A DNA stretch of 64,000 nt, taken from Pseudomonadota bacterium (GTDB lineage: Bacteria > Pseudomonadota > Gammaproteobacteria > Burkholderiales > Rhodocyclaceae). The notes under the pieces are model-generated. The model saw only the letters and a list, made by a program, of their open reading frames with translations. It had not been told where the DNA came from and did no database searches. Where the stretch lies: contig JAGTRS010000003.1 in assembly GCA_018262195.1 (NCBI GenBank), positions 62,001 to 126,000 of the forward strand, given 5' to 3'. The position numbers were made by a program, and so were the translations under genes. Positions 35,276 through 43,535 of this stretch are shown in pieces. Positions within the stretch are counted from its first letter, which is position 1. Each line of letters begins with the position of its first letter.

Positions 35276-36565
35276 TCAGAATGAACGTCCAATGTTCACG
35301 CCAGCAATGTGGCGGCTGTAAGTATAGATGCTGACGTTGGATGTGTTATCCGTTTTTTGCCAGCTACCAGACAAACGCCAATTCTTTGCGAAGCCTTCCT
35401 TGAAGTTGTGACCGAAGCCGAGTTCAAAACGCTTTTCGTATTCGTCGCGGCTGATGCCAAATACCGGCTCAACGCCATCAAATTTGGTGTCTTTGTAGCT
35501 GTAGCGACCATAGATGTTACCGTTCTGCCAGGTAACTACGTTGGCGCCAATGAAGGTTTCCCAGCCATCATTACTGAAGCGGGCGGCAGAGGCATCCTCC
35601 ATGAAGACGTGCAGGCCACCTTGAATAGCCAGCTTGCCTTGCAGGAACAGATGGCCGTAGGAAACACCGGTGGAATAATAGTTGCTGTCACGGCCGACGT
35701 CGATGTCACGATCGAAAGCCTTGTTCAGCACCAGAGCGTCCCAGGTCAACTCGCCATTCTTGAGTTGCATCGTAACAGTCGGAGAAAGCGAGGTGTATAC
35801 ACCAAGGAAATTGCCGCCGAGCCACAAGCCGTCAACCTGCAGGTTGAGCTTGGCACGCCACTTGTCCGGAGCAACGAAGACAGGACCGGTCGACAGGCTG
35901 AGTGCGGTCAGGTTGAAGTCAGTCACGCTGAAGTAGTTCTTCTGGTAGAGGCCAGCGCTGGTTTGCCAGAGGAAACGCGTAGCGGTTTCACCGAGACGAA
36001 CAACGCTCGGAGAATTATAGGTATGTGTAGCGCCTGCCTGAACAACGGTAGCCCAGTCGTGCTTGGGAACTGAACCCGGATCGAGAATCAAACCACCTGG
36101 CAGAATTGCGCCGCCGGGGCCGACATTGACGTTGGAGTCGTATTGACCGCCAAGAGAAATGGAGCCTTCAAACGTATGTGGCTTGGCGGCAAGGGCTACT
36201 TGGTCACGCTTGATCTGGGCAAGGAAGGCCAGAACGGCGAGGCGAACATTTTCCGGGGTTTTCGGGTCGTCAAGAACCTTTTGTGCCTGCTGGTTGGCTT
36301 GCTCGTAGTTCAGCGCACGGTAGTAGGCAACGGCCAGTTCAAGACGGGCACGATTGAGTGCGGGGTTGTTGCTCAGCACCGTTTCAAACGCTTCGATCGA
36401 GCTGAACACCTGGCCTTGCTCGCGCAGGAAGATACCTTCCTTAAATAGCTTTTCGGTATCAACAGCTTCTTGGGCGGTTGCCGAATTCAGACCTGCGAGA
36501 GCCAGCATGACTGACAGGCAGGTGAGTTTCAGGGATCCAGTGGTTTCTGCTTTCAGGGCATTCAT
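35276..36565 (-). CDS. Slam-like outer-membrane exporter (TPR plus DUF560 barrel)
   Basis: 429 residues. The signal peptide ends near SATAQEA. A TPR-like helical domain spans about 35-135 (EGIFLREQGQVFSSIEAFET, ARLELAVAYYRALNYEQANQ). From EGSISLGGQYDSNVNVGPGG (about 147) the protein turns into amphipathic beta strands through to a terminal Phe (HIAGVNIGRSF). Periplasmic TPR plus a 14-strand DUF560-type barrel is the layout of surface lipoprotein assembly modulators, now grouped as type XI secretion. Slam proteins move TbpB-barrel proteins across the outer membrane, and two such candidates follow directly. Sequence-level orthology was not tested. Confidence 0.75.
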   Translation of the reverse strand: MNALKAETTGSLKLTCLSVMLALAGLNSATAQEAVDTEKLFKEGIFLREQGQVFSSIEAFETVLSNNPALNRARLELAVAYYRALNYEQANQQAQKVLDDPKTPENVRLAVLAFLAQIKRDQVALAAKPHTFEGSISLGGQYDSNVNVGPGGAILPGGLILDPGSVPKHDWATVVQAGATHTYNSPSVVRLGETATRFLWQTSAGLYQKNYFSVTDFNLTALSLSTGPVFVAPDKWRAKLNLQVDGLWLGGNFLGVYTSLSPTVTMQLKNGELTWDALVLNKAFDRDIDVGRDSNYYSTGVSYGHLFLQGKLAIQGGLHVFMEDASAARFSNDGWETFIGANVVTWQNGNIYGRYSYKDTKFDGVEPVFGISRDEYEKRFELGFGHNFKEGFAKNWRLSGSWQKTDNTSNVSIYTYSRHIAGVNIGRSF

Positions 36566-36791
36566 GTATCGTACCTCTATCGTGTATTTCGGAATGTAAC
36601 CAAATGTTAATCGACGCGATTCTAGCCGCTCCGTTAGGTAATGTCATGGGCTTAGAAAAAATTGAACGTTGAAGCAGTTGATCTGTCGCGTTTCCGCAAC
36701 TGTAAGGTTTTCCGACATGTTTTTAGCCATTGATGTTTCGATCAAATTTGTCGTAATAGTGTGTATGGCCCGTCAATCCTGAGGCTGTTTT

Positions 36792-37439
36792 GTGCATTTT
36801 CCCAAGTGCTCTTGGTTTAGCGTCCTGTTTATTTTGCTTGGGGTCTGTTTTCCCTCGGTAGCAGTGTTTGCACAAGGTCCGGCCGCCGACGGAAAACTGT
36901 TCAATACCAGAGAGGAAAGGAAAGAGGGCTTCGGAATTTTTCCTCAGTGGGTCTCGGTCATGCGCCGCCATGCGGAAGACCATCCGACGCCGGAAAACTG
37001 TCCGGCGAATCTGTGCAAGATGCCCGATTGGCAGCAAATGATCAGCTCTATGCGGGGACGGAGTGCTAGAGATCAATTGATCGCAGTTAACGACTTTGCG
37101 AATCGTTTTCGTTATGTGCTGGATCAGGATAATTACGGCCGCTCGGATTATTGGGCCATTCCTCGCGAGTTCCTGAGCTTGGGCGGGGATTGTGAAGACT
37201 TCGCCATCATCAAGTATTTCTCACTGAGGCAACTGGGCGTTCCGGCAGAGTCGCTGAGGATTGTCGTTGTTCAGGATGCCAACTTGCGCATACCCCATGC
37301 CATATTGGCGGTATATACCCGTGACGATATTCTGATTCTGGATAACCAGATTCCGGAGATTATTTCCCACCGAAAGGTGGCGCATTACGTACCTGTCTTC
37401 TCCTTGAATGAACGAAATTGGTGGATGCATCTTCCATGA
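36792..37439 (+). CDS. lapG: LapG-type periplasmic transglutaminase-like cysteine protease
   Basis: 215 residues, GTG start. Signal peptide to about VAVFAQ. The BTLCP domain has the catalytic triad Cys134 (GGDCEDFAIIKY), His169 (RIPHAILAV) and Asp184 (ILDNQI). The acidic residues around Cys134 match the calcium site of LapG. LapG cuts large adhesins after a di-alanine motif and is normally held back by the c-di-GMP receptor LapD. No lapD or large RTX adhesin is in the window; the next gene is a membrane sensor with a dead HD-GYP domain. It is divergent from the Slam-like gene. Confidence 0.9.
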   Translation: MHFPKCSWFSVLFILLGVCFPSVAVFAQGPAADGKLFNTREERKEGFGIFPQWVSVMRRHAEDHPTPENCPANLCKMPDWQQMISSMRGRSARDQLIAVNDFANRFRYVLDQDNYGRSDYWAIPREFLSLGGDCEDFAIIKYFSLRQLGVPAESLRIVVVQDANLRIPHAILAVYTRDDILILDNQIPEIISHRKVAHYVPVFSLNERNWWMHLP

Positions 37440-37608
37440 TTGCCAATTTCCCCCGTCAATTGTCAAAGCGTGAGCGAACACCTATGATTTTTCCAATTGT
37501 TTGCAGTTGTGTCATAAGTTGTATGTGCTCGTCTTGTGTGCCTGTGTCGGCCAGTTTTTGTTATGTGCCGGGTGCTGGCGAATGTGTTGTTCCAAGGGCT
37601 CAAATATC

Positions 37609-39684
37609 ATGAAAAATAGCAATTTGCACACTAGTCGGACGCCAGCAATCCTTGGCTTGATCATCTTGCTGGTAGGGGGCATCTGGTCCGTTGTGCACTA
37701 CGCGGCGAGTGAGAAGGAGCGCGATCTTCGCGCATGGGAAACCTTACTTGGAGTAGTCGCGGAGAGTCGTGCACAGAGCGTCAATCAATGGATTGATGCC
37801 CAGTATGCAGTAGTCAGGGAATTGACCGAGAACGCCTCACTCCGTTTTTACCTGTCACAGACGGCGGCTGGGGAGGGCGGTGATTCCGTGGAGACTCAGG
37901 CTGCGCAGACCGGATACCTTCGCAATCTACTTGAGACGACTGCAGAGCGCACCGGGTTTTCAGCGCAGTCCCGTCAGTCAAAGGTTCAGGCCAATGTCGG
38001 CTCTGCCTCTGATTCGGGCCTTGTGATCATCGACAAAGCCGGCAAGGTGATTGTCGAAACCGCTGGCTTCCATAGTGATGAGACACTGAAAGCGACGCTG
38101 CTTCGCGCTATCGAGAGTGGGAAGCCAAGTTTGCAGGACTTGTACGAGAATCCACGGGGTGAGGTTGTGGTGGGCTTCGCCATCCCGGTATTCGCCGTTC
38201 AACCCGGTGCCTCCGGACCGCAAGCGATAGCCGCGGTGGCCGGCGTCAAGCGGGCGCGTGACGAGCTATACCCCTTGTTGCTCAGAAAGGGAACATTGAC
38301 CAGTGCTGACGAGACCTTGCTGGTCCGCCGCGAGGGAGAGGCCATTGCGTTCGTCTCACCATTGGCCGATGGCACTGCACCCCTGCGCAAGCGGGTTTCC
38401 TTGTCTACGGCAAATTTGGCGGAGGCGGAGGCATTGAGCAAACCCGGAGGCTTTTCGTTGAAGCAGGATTACTCTGGTCGGGAAGTCCTGATGGTTAGCC
38501 GGGATTTTCGTCAGACTCCTTGGGTTCTTGTCCAGAAAATTGATGCTTCCGAGGCGCTCAAGGAATCGCGCGATCATCAACGCTTCCTCCTCGCCTCGTT
38601 GGTTTTTGGTGTCTTGGTCATTGGTGCCGGTCTGGTTGCTGCGTGGTGGCATGGCGCTAGCGTCAAGGATCGCTCCATCGCTGAATCGCTGCGCGAAAAG
38701 TCCATCGAATTGGCAACCCAGTCGGCATTGCTGCAGAGTGTTGTTGATGGCACGCCGGATCTGGTGTTTACGGTGGAGCAGGATCAACTGAAGTTCTGCA
38801 ACAAGGCGTTCGGCTCTCTCGTTGACGAAGCGCCTGATGCGCTTCGGGGAAAGACCCTGTCAAGTGTTGTTGGACCGGCGATCGCGCACCGGATCGAAGC
38901 TGTCGTGGCTGAAAGCAGCAAAACCTCAAAGGCAGTTTCCCGGATGCTGGATCTGCAAGGCAGCGCGATGGCCAGACATGAATATTTCACGGCATTGCCG
39001 ATACCAAGTGCCGAAGGAACGAGCCTTGTGCTTTGCCTTGCCCGTGACATGACGGCCGAGCAGGAGGCGCAGAGTAAGCGGCAGGCATTGATGAAGCAGA
39101 TTGTCGGTGTGCTGACCTGTATCGTTGATTCGTATGACCCCTATTGCGGCGAGCACTCGATGCGGACGGCACTGGTAGCCGGGGCCATTGCCCGCGAACT
39201 TGAATTGGACGATGCCTCGGTTGAAGTACTGGATATGGCTGCCAAATTGGCCAATGTCGGCAAGATGTTCCTGCCCAGAGAACTGCTGACCAAGCCAGAA
39301 CCGCTGACCATCGAAGAACAGCAACTGATGCATTTGCATGTTCAACATTCTGTTGAGGTACTGAAGGTGATCGATTTCGAGGGGCCGGTCATCGATGTGA
39401 TTGCCCAGAAAAGCGAGCATCTGGATGGTTCTGGCTATCCGGCGGGGCTGAAAGAACCGCAACTCTTGCTGGAAAGCCGGATTCTGGCGGTGGCCAATGC
39501 ATTTGTGGCAATGGTCAGTGCTCGGGCCTACCGGGCTGGGGTACCGATCGAAGAAACGCTGGACAGGCTGTTAAATGAAAGTGGGAGTAAATATGACCGC
39601 CATGTCGTGGCTGCCCTGTTTCACGTAGCTGAAAATCGACCGGAATGGATTTCGTGGTCCGCCCCATCGTCAACGGTGAGCTGA
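37609..39684 (+). CDS. Membrane sensor with degenerate HD-GYP domain
   Basis: 691 residues from ATG 37609; an in-frame TTG at 37501 is rejected because no ribosome site serves it. TM about 12-30, periplasmic Cache-like sensor about 35-310, second TM about 325-345, PAS-like about 365-485, then HD-GYP about 500-670. The HD pair is Ala548-Asn549 (AAKLANVGK), the HHE motif is KSE (601-603), and the later DVFDAL is NAFVAM. DGSGYP (606-611) stays. With four or five metal ligands lost it should not cut c-di-GMP; it may bind a ligand and signal. Confidence 0.85.
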   Translation: MKNSNLHTSRTPAILGLIILLVGGIWSVVHYAASEKERDLRAWETLLGVVAESRAQSVNQWIDAQYAVVRELTENASLRFYLSQTAAGEGGDSVETQAAQTGYLRNLLETTAERTGFSAQSRQSKVQANVGSASDSGLVIIDKAGKVIVETAGFHSDETLKATLLRAIESGKPSLQDLYENPRGEVVVGFAIPVFAVQPGASGPQAIAAVAGVKRARDELYPLLLRKGTLTSADETLLVRREGEAIAFVSPLADGTAPLRKRVSLSTANLAEAEALSKPGGFSLKQDYSGREVLMVSRDFRQTPWVLVQKIDASEALKESRDHQRFLLASLVFGVLVIGAGLVAAWWHGASVKDRSIAESLREKSIELATQSALLQSVVDGTPDLVFTVEQDQLKFCNKAFGSLVDEAPDALRGKTLSSVVGPAIAHRIEAVVAESSKTSKAVSRMLDLQGSAMARHEYFTALPIPSAEGTSLVLCLARDMTAEQEAQSKRQALMKQIVGVLTCIVDSYDPYCGEHSMRTALVAGAIARELELDDASVEVLDMAAKLANVGKMFLPRELLTKPEPLTIEEQQLMHLHVQHSVEVLKVIDFEGPVIDVIAQKSEHLDGSGYPAGLKEPQLLLESRILAVANAFVAMVSARAYRAGVPIEETLDRLLNESGSKYDRHVVAALFHVAENRPEWISWSAPSSTVS

Positions 39685-40016
39685 GCAGTGATAACCAGGA
39701 TTTATCTGAAGTGAAACTACAACATCTCGCTATCGGCGCGCACTTTGAATACGAAGGCGTGGTGTATGTGAAGACAGGCCCGCTTACCGCATCGTCGGAG
39801 CAGGGCGGGGCGCGCATCATTCCTCGTCATGCAAACTTGATGCCTGTTGATGCTCCGGTTCCCGAGGGAAGGCGCCAAGGTTCTGCTGGCCTCGACTCGG
39901 GGAAAGTGTTAGCTGCCTTCGAGGCTTTCTTCGAAACCTGTCGTCATCTGGTCAATGAAGACCGGCGCGAGGAGTTGGAAAAAGCGCGGGACCACTGTCT
40001 GATGAAACTCAAGTAA
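39645..40016 (+). CDS. Small hypothetical protein, 123 aa
   Basis: Starts inside the end of the HD-GYP gene (40-base overlap). The segment HLAIGAHFEYEGVVYVKTGP, followed by SSEQGGARIIPRHANLMPVD, reads like a small beta-rich domain. A C-terminal helix follows (about 80-123, DRREELEKARDHCLMK). No signal peptide and no named domain. The overlap suggests co-translation with the sensor. A long hairpin terminator lies 36 bp after the stop. Confidence 0.6.
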   Translation: MDFVVRPIVNGELSSDNQDLSEVKLQHLAIGAHFEYEGVVYVKTGPLTASSEQGGARIIPRHANLMPVDAPVPEGRRQGSAGLDSGKVLAAFEAFFETCRHLVNEDRREELEKARDHCLMKLK

Positions 40017-40052
40017 CGGGAAGCCGGGCTTGTAGCGTCAGAGAAAGTCAAT

Positions 40053-40080
40053 ACGGGGAAGGCACAAGCCTTCCCCGTTT
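40053..40080. terminator. Bidirectional terminator between convergent genes
   Basis: Perfect 11-bp stem ACGGGGAAGGC (40053-40063) with GCCTTCCCCGT (40068-40078), ACAA loop, TTTGCTTTT on the plus side. The minus side has a weaker T-tract. Confidence 0.88.
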
Positions 40081-40099
40081 GCTTTTGGTCTGGAGTCGA

Positions 40100-40654
40100 T
40101 CAGAAGTTGATGCCGACCTTGGCGATCAGGGCCCAGTTTTCGAAATCGACGTTGTCCCGCTCCTTGGTGTTCAGGTAGCGCACATCGAGGCCGGAGTAGT
40201 ACATGCCTTTGCGGTAGTTGGCGCCGACGACGGCGCCGTAGCCGAACAGGTTCTTGTCGGCATTGCCATTGTCGGCCATGACCACGCCAAGCACAGGGCC
40301 TGCGCCGACGGAGAAGCCGCCGCCGAGCGGGACGGTGTAGCGTGGCGAGAGTTCGACGGAGGTGGCTTTGACGCCGGAGTCGTCAACCCGGTTGATCTGC
40401 ACATGAGTGCGGATGCGGTTGTCCGGGGTCTGGATCAGGCCGCAGTTCATGTTGATGTCGATGCCGTAGACGAAGCTGGCATTATCGTTAGCAGTCGTTA
40501 CGTTCATGACGCCTGCCGTAAGGGCGACGCTAGGCTCGAACTTGAAGCCGGATTCCATTCCCGGGAAAAAGCGCAGACCATCAGCCTGACTGGCGGTTGC
40601 ACCGAGCGTCAGGCCGGTGAGGAGGATGGCGGAAGCAAGGCGGTTGAATTTCAT
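40100..40654 (-). CDS. Outer-membrane beta-barrel protein, 184 aa
   Basis: Signal peptide to TASQADG, then alternating strands (SFVYGIDINMNCGL, TSVELSPRYTVPLGGGFSVG, MYYSGLDVRYL) and a final WALIAKVGINF with terminal Phe, as needed for outer-membrane insertion. About eight strands would fit its length. It may belong to a general OmpW/OmpA-like barrel group, but I do not recognise a defined family. Monocistronic, 110 bp downstream of the nos operon end. Confidence 0.72.
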   Translation of the reverse strand: MKFNRLASAILLTGLTLGATASQADGLRFFPGMESGFKFEPSVALTAGVMNVTTANDNASFVYGIDINMNCGLIQTPDNRIRTHVQINRVDDSGVKATSVELSPRYTVPLGGGFSVGAGPVLGVVMADNGNADKNLFGYGAVVGANYRKGMYYSGLDVRYLNTKERDNVDFENWALIAKVGINF

Positions 40655-40765
40655 GGTCTCTCCGGATGAATGTGATTGTCGATGTCTCTGCCGCGTTGGG
40701 AGAGCATTCCGGATGACTATAGCGATTGGTGCGGGTCGGGTCTGTGACCCAGGTCACTTAGTGGC

Positions 40766-41260
40766 CTATTTTTTCAGTAGCGCGTCCTGAATGGCGTCAA
40801 AGTCAGCCTTTTTTACTATGCCCATTTTCTTCTGGATGACCTGACCATTGCGATCGATGAACAGCGTGTAGGGTAGCCCGGCCTTGGTGTTGCCGAGTGC
40901 TTGCATCAGAGGAATACCCTTTTCCTTGGAGACGAAGACCGGGTAGTCCATGTCGTAAGCCTTGGCGAACTCCTTGGCCGGTTCGGCCTTGTCCTCGATG
41001 CCAATGCCGAGTACTTCGACTTTGCCCTTGTGGGCGGCACGGAACTTGATCAGTTCGGGAATTTCGACGCGGCAGGGGCCGCACCAGCGGGCCCAGAAAT
41101 TGACGACCAGCGGTTTGCCTTTGTAGCGCTCCAGAGCCACCGGTTTGTCGTCAAGGTCATTGAGCGTGGCGGCGAATAGCGGGGCAGAGGAAGGCAACTC
41201 GTCGGCTGCAGCAATTCCGGAAAACAGGCAAAAAACCAAAGTTGCAAACAGTTTGCTCAA
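40766..41260 (-). CDS. TlpA/ResA-like periplasmic thioredoxin at the end of the nos operon
   Basis: 164 residues. Signal peptide to GIAAADE; thioredoxin fold with WARWCGPCRVEIPEL (CGPC active site) and a cis-Pro in AGLPYTLFIDRNG. It overlaps nosY by four bases (ATGA), so it belongs to the nos operon. A reductant for cysteines of NosL, of the Cu-A site or of apocytochromes c is plausible, since all three need reduced thiols. The specific partner is inferred. Confidence 0.88.
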   Translation of the reverse strand: MSKLFATLVFCLFSGIAAADELPSSAPLFAATLNDLDDKPVALERYKGKPLVVNFWARWCGPCRVEIPELIKFRAAHKGKVEVLGIGIEDKAEPAKEFAKAYDMDYPVFVSKEKGIPLMQALGNTKAGLPYTLFIDRNGQVIQKKMGIVKKADFDAIQDALLKK

Positions 41261-42084
41261 GGCAGGTCACCACGGCGGAACAGGAAGTAACCGATGGTAG
41301 CACTGACTATCCCAACTGCTGCCGGATAGACCAGCGCAAATACCTTGTAGCCGGCAGCACCAAAGAGGTCGAGGATGACGTAGGCGGAGGGGCCGAGGAC
41401 GATCAGTTGCGGGTCAAAGAGGGCCAGCGCAGCGGTACGGAAGACCTGCAGCGGGTTGGCCAGAGCCAGGGTGACGGCGATTTCCGGCGAAACCTTGCCC
41501 TGAATCATGACGCCGAGCAGTATCAGATCCAGGAAAAGCAGCAACACCAGCCAGACCATGAAAGCGGCGCCTTGTGCCATGTCCGTGGTCCGGGCGACCG
41601 AGGAGATCAACATGCCGATGCCGAGGAAGCACATGGCCATGACGGCGAGCAGCGCGGTGTAGTACCCGAACATGTCCCACGGCACTTCGATGCCCTGAAC
41701 GGTCGCCCAGATGACGGCACCGAGCATGGCCAGAAAGACCGGCGCAAAGACGACGATGTAGCGGCCAACGATCTTGCCCCAGAACCAGGCCGACAGCGAT
41801 ACCGGCAGGGAGAGCAGGTATTCGAAGACGCCGGCTTCGCGGTCGCCGGCCACCGAGCGCACTGTCGTGATCAGCACGAAGATGGGCAGGATGGCCATGG
41901 TCAGCTGGATGTAGGTGACGAGCAGGCGCGACAGGCCGATGAAGCCGAGGACGCGCGATTCGGTCAGGCCGAACAGGAAGAGCAGGGCGACGATGCCGCC
42001 GAAGACCAGCGTATAGATCTGGAACCAGCGGGCGCGCAGGGATTCGACGATATCGAGCTTGGCAGTGAGCCAGAGTTGCTTCAT
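41257..42084 (-). CDS. nosY: NosY, ABC transporter permease for NosZ maturation
   Basis: 275 residues with about six TM helices (MAILPIFVLITTVRSVAGDR, FAPVFLAMLGAVIWATVQGI, MVWLVLLLFLDLILLG). ESLRARWFQIYTLVFGG at the N-terminus is typical of NosY. With NosF (ATPase) and NosD it forms the complex that supplies sulfur and copper to the Cu-Z site of NosZ. ATG overlaps the nosL stop by four bases. Confidence 0.92.
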   Translation of the reverse strand: MKQLWLTAKLDIVESLRARWFQIYTLVFGGIVALLFLFGLTESRVLGFIGLSRLLVTYIQLTMAILPIFVLITTVRSVAGDREAGVFEYLLSLPVSLSAWFWGKIVGRYIVVFAPVFLAMLGAVIWATVQGIEVPWDMFGYYTALLAVMAMCFLGIGMLISSVARTTDMAQGAAFMVWLVLLLFLDLILLGVMIQGKVSPEIAVTLALANPLQVFRTAALALFDPQLIVLGPSAYVILDLFGAAGYKVFALVYPAAVGIVSATIGYFLFRRGDLP

Positions 42085-42572
42085 TTTTTTAACCTTGCCA
42101 GCACGTGCTGGCGCATGTCGGTGAAATCGAGGGCGCCGGCCAGCGGAGTGGCAACGGCAGCGAAATTGAATCCCATCGGCGAGGTACGCGTTACGAAGTA
42201 GGCGCGTTTCGGGTCAAGCCAGGTCATCTCGTCGCGGCTCTTGCTGTTGTAGTCGGCGACCCACATTCTGGTGGAGGCATCGGCCAGCCAGAGGTATTTT
42301 TCAGCTTTTTCCTTGAGCCAGATGGCCATGCATCCTGGATCATCGAACTTGAAGACAGTGTTGTTCGGGCCGCCGCGCATCTGGCCGGCGAAGCGGCGGT
42401 CGGAAATGACCATGTTGCACACCACGCAGGTATCCCGATCCCACTTGATCTCAACCATGCCGTCCGGCCAGTTGCCCTTCTTGCAGCCCGATAGCGCAGC
42501 CGCCAGTGGTGTTAAAAGCAGGCCACCGACGCCAAGGCGGGCGAGAAATTCACGGCGGTGATGCTGGCACAT
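42081..42572 (-). CDS. nosL: NosL, copper(I) chaperone lipoprotein
   Basis: 163 residues from ATG 42572 (a TTG two codons earlier overlaps the nosF stop). A twin-Arg-like HRREFLARLG opening leads to a lipobox, AALSGC. The Cu-binding motif reads DTCVVCNMVISDRRFAGQ, followed by VFKFDDPGCMAIWL. NosL holds Cu(I) in the periplasm and passes it to the NosDFY complex for Cu-Z. Gene order F-L-Y is as in related clade II clusters. Confidence 0.93.
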   Translation of the reverse strand: MCQHHRREFLARLGVGGLLLTPLAAALSGCKKGNWPDGMVEIKWDRDTCVVCNMVISDRRFAGQMRGGPNNTVFKFDDPGCMAIWLKEKAEKYLWLADASTRMWVADYNSKSRDEMTWLDPKRAYFVTRTSPMGFNFAAVATPLAGALDFTDMRQHVLARLKK

Positions 42573-42574
42573 GA

Positions 42575-43426
42575 TCAACGCTCGGCCAGCGACAGGTCGC
42601 TAACCAGTGCGGTATAGCGGGAGATGATGCCAAGAAAACGCAGGCGATCCGGCCCGGCGATCTCGCCTTCCCAGACACGGTTGTCCTCATGGCTGCTGAA
42701 ATTCCAGCCGTCCAGCGCTTTTGCGAAGGCCGGTTCGAAGCGGCTAAGCACGATCCGGCAGGCCAGTTTGGCCGTCAGCGTAATGGCATCGGCCACCTTG
42801 TCGTCGAGGACGACCTTGCCCATGTCCATTTCAATGACACGATTCACCAGTGCCGATACCTCATCCAGACGGTGGCTGGAGATGATCATCGTTGCATCGT
42901 CGAGGCGCTCAGCCAGGAGATCGAAGAATATCTTGCGCGCTTCCGGGTCTAGGTTGGCGGCCGGTTCGTCCATGACGAGCACCTTGGCCTCACGACCAAG
43001 GGCAATGGCGATCAGCAGCTTCTGCTTCATGCCGCCAGAGAGGCGGACGAACTGACGGGAAAGAATGCCGTCGAGATCGAGGCCTAGACGCTTGGCGATG
43101 GCGTGGATGCGCTGCGGATCGGTGCCACACAACGAGGCTGAAAAATCGATCAGCTGGCCGACCGGCATCTTCAGTGGCGGTGGAAGTTGTGGCACGAAAC
43201 CGATGGTGCCGAGCACGGCAGTTCGATTGCTGCGCGGGTCCAGACCGTTGATGGCAACATTGCCGTCGTGCGTATATTCGCCGAGCAGGCAACGGATCAG
43301 GGTGGTCTTGCCGGCACCATTGGAGCCGATCAGGGCAACGCGTTCGCCGATATTGATGTCGAGGCTGATGCCGTCGAGCACGCGAGCTTTGCGGAAGGTC
43401 TTGGCAACGTTATTGAACTGGATCAT
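42575..43426 (-). CDS. nosF: NosF, ABC transporter ATPase
   Basis: 283 residues. Walker A is GSNGAGKTTLIRC (about residues 35-47), the signature is LSGGMKQKLLIA and Walker B is VLVMDEPAANLD. A NosF-type C-terminal region follows from about 215. It powers the NosDFY complex. It is separated from nosH by 109 bp, the only real gap in the lower half of the nos operon. No clear Shine-Dalgarno is seen before the ATG at 43426, and a TATAAT lies nine bases upstream. Confidence 0.92.
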   Translation of the reverse strand: MIQFNNVAKTFRKARVLDGISLDINIGERVALIGSNGAGKTTLIRCLLGEYTHDGNVAINGLDPRSNRTAVLGTIGFVPQLPPPLKMPVGQLIDFSASLCGTDPQRIHAIAKRLGLDLDGILSRQFVRLSGGMKQKLLIAIALGREAKVLVMDEPAANLDPEARKIFFDLLAERLDDATMIISSHRLDEVSALVNRVIEMDMGKVVLDDKVADAITLTAKLACRIVLSRFEPAFAKALDGWNFSSHEDNRVWEGEIAGPDRLRFLGIISRYTALVSDLSLAER

Positions 43427-43535
43427 GGGGCCAAATTATAGGGGGCGTGGTAGCCGTCGACATTGAACTTCGATCAAAAATCCGCGATGTCACCTAGCCT
43501 TGGCAGGCCTGCCATTCGGCTGGCCTGGGCGGTGC

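Noticed and set aside
37501..37608. N-terminal extension of the HD-GYP sensor with a Cys-rich segment
   Set aside because: It would need a TTG start without a ribosome site; the ATG at 37609 gives a normal TM-first sensor.
43471..43485. FNR-like site TTGATCGAAGTTCAA (on the minus strand) upstream of nosF
   Set aside because: The half-sites are spaced one base too far apart (TTGA-N7-TCAA instead of N6), so the fit is poor.
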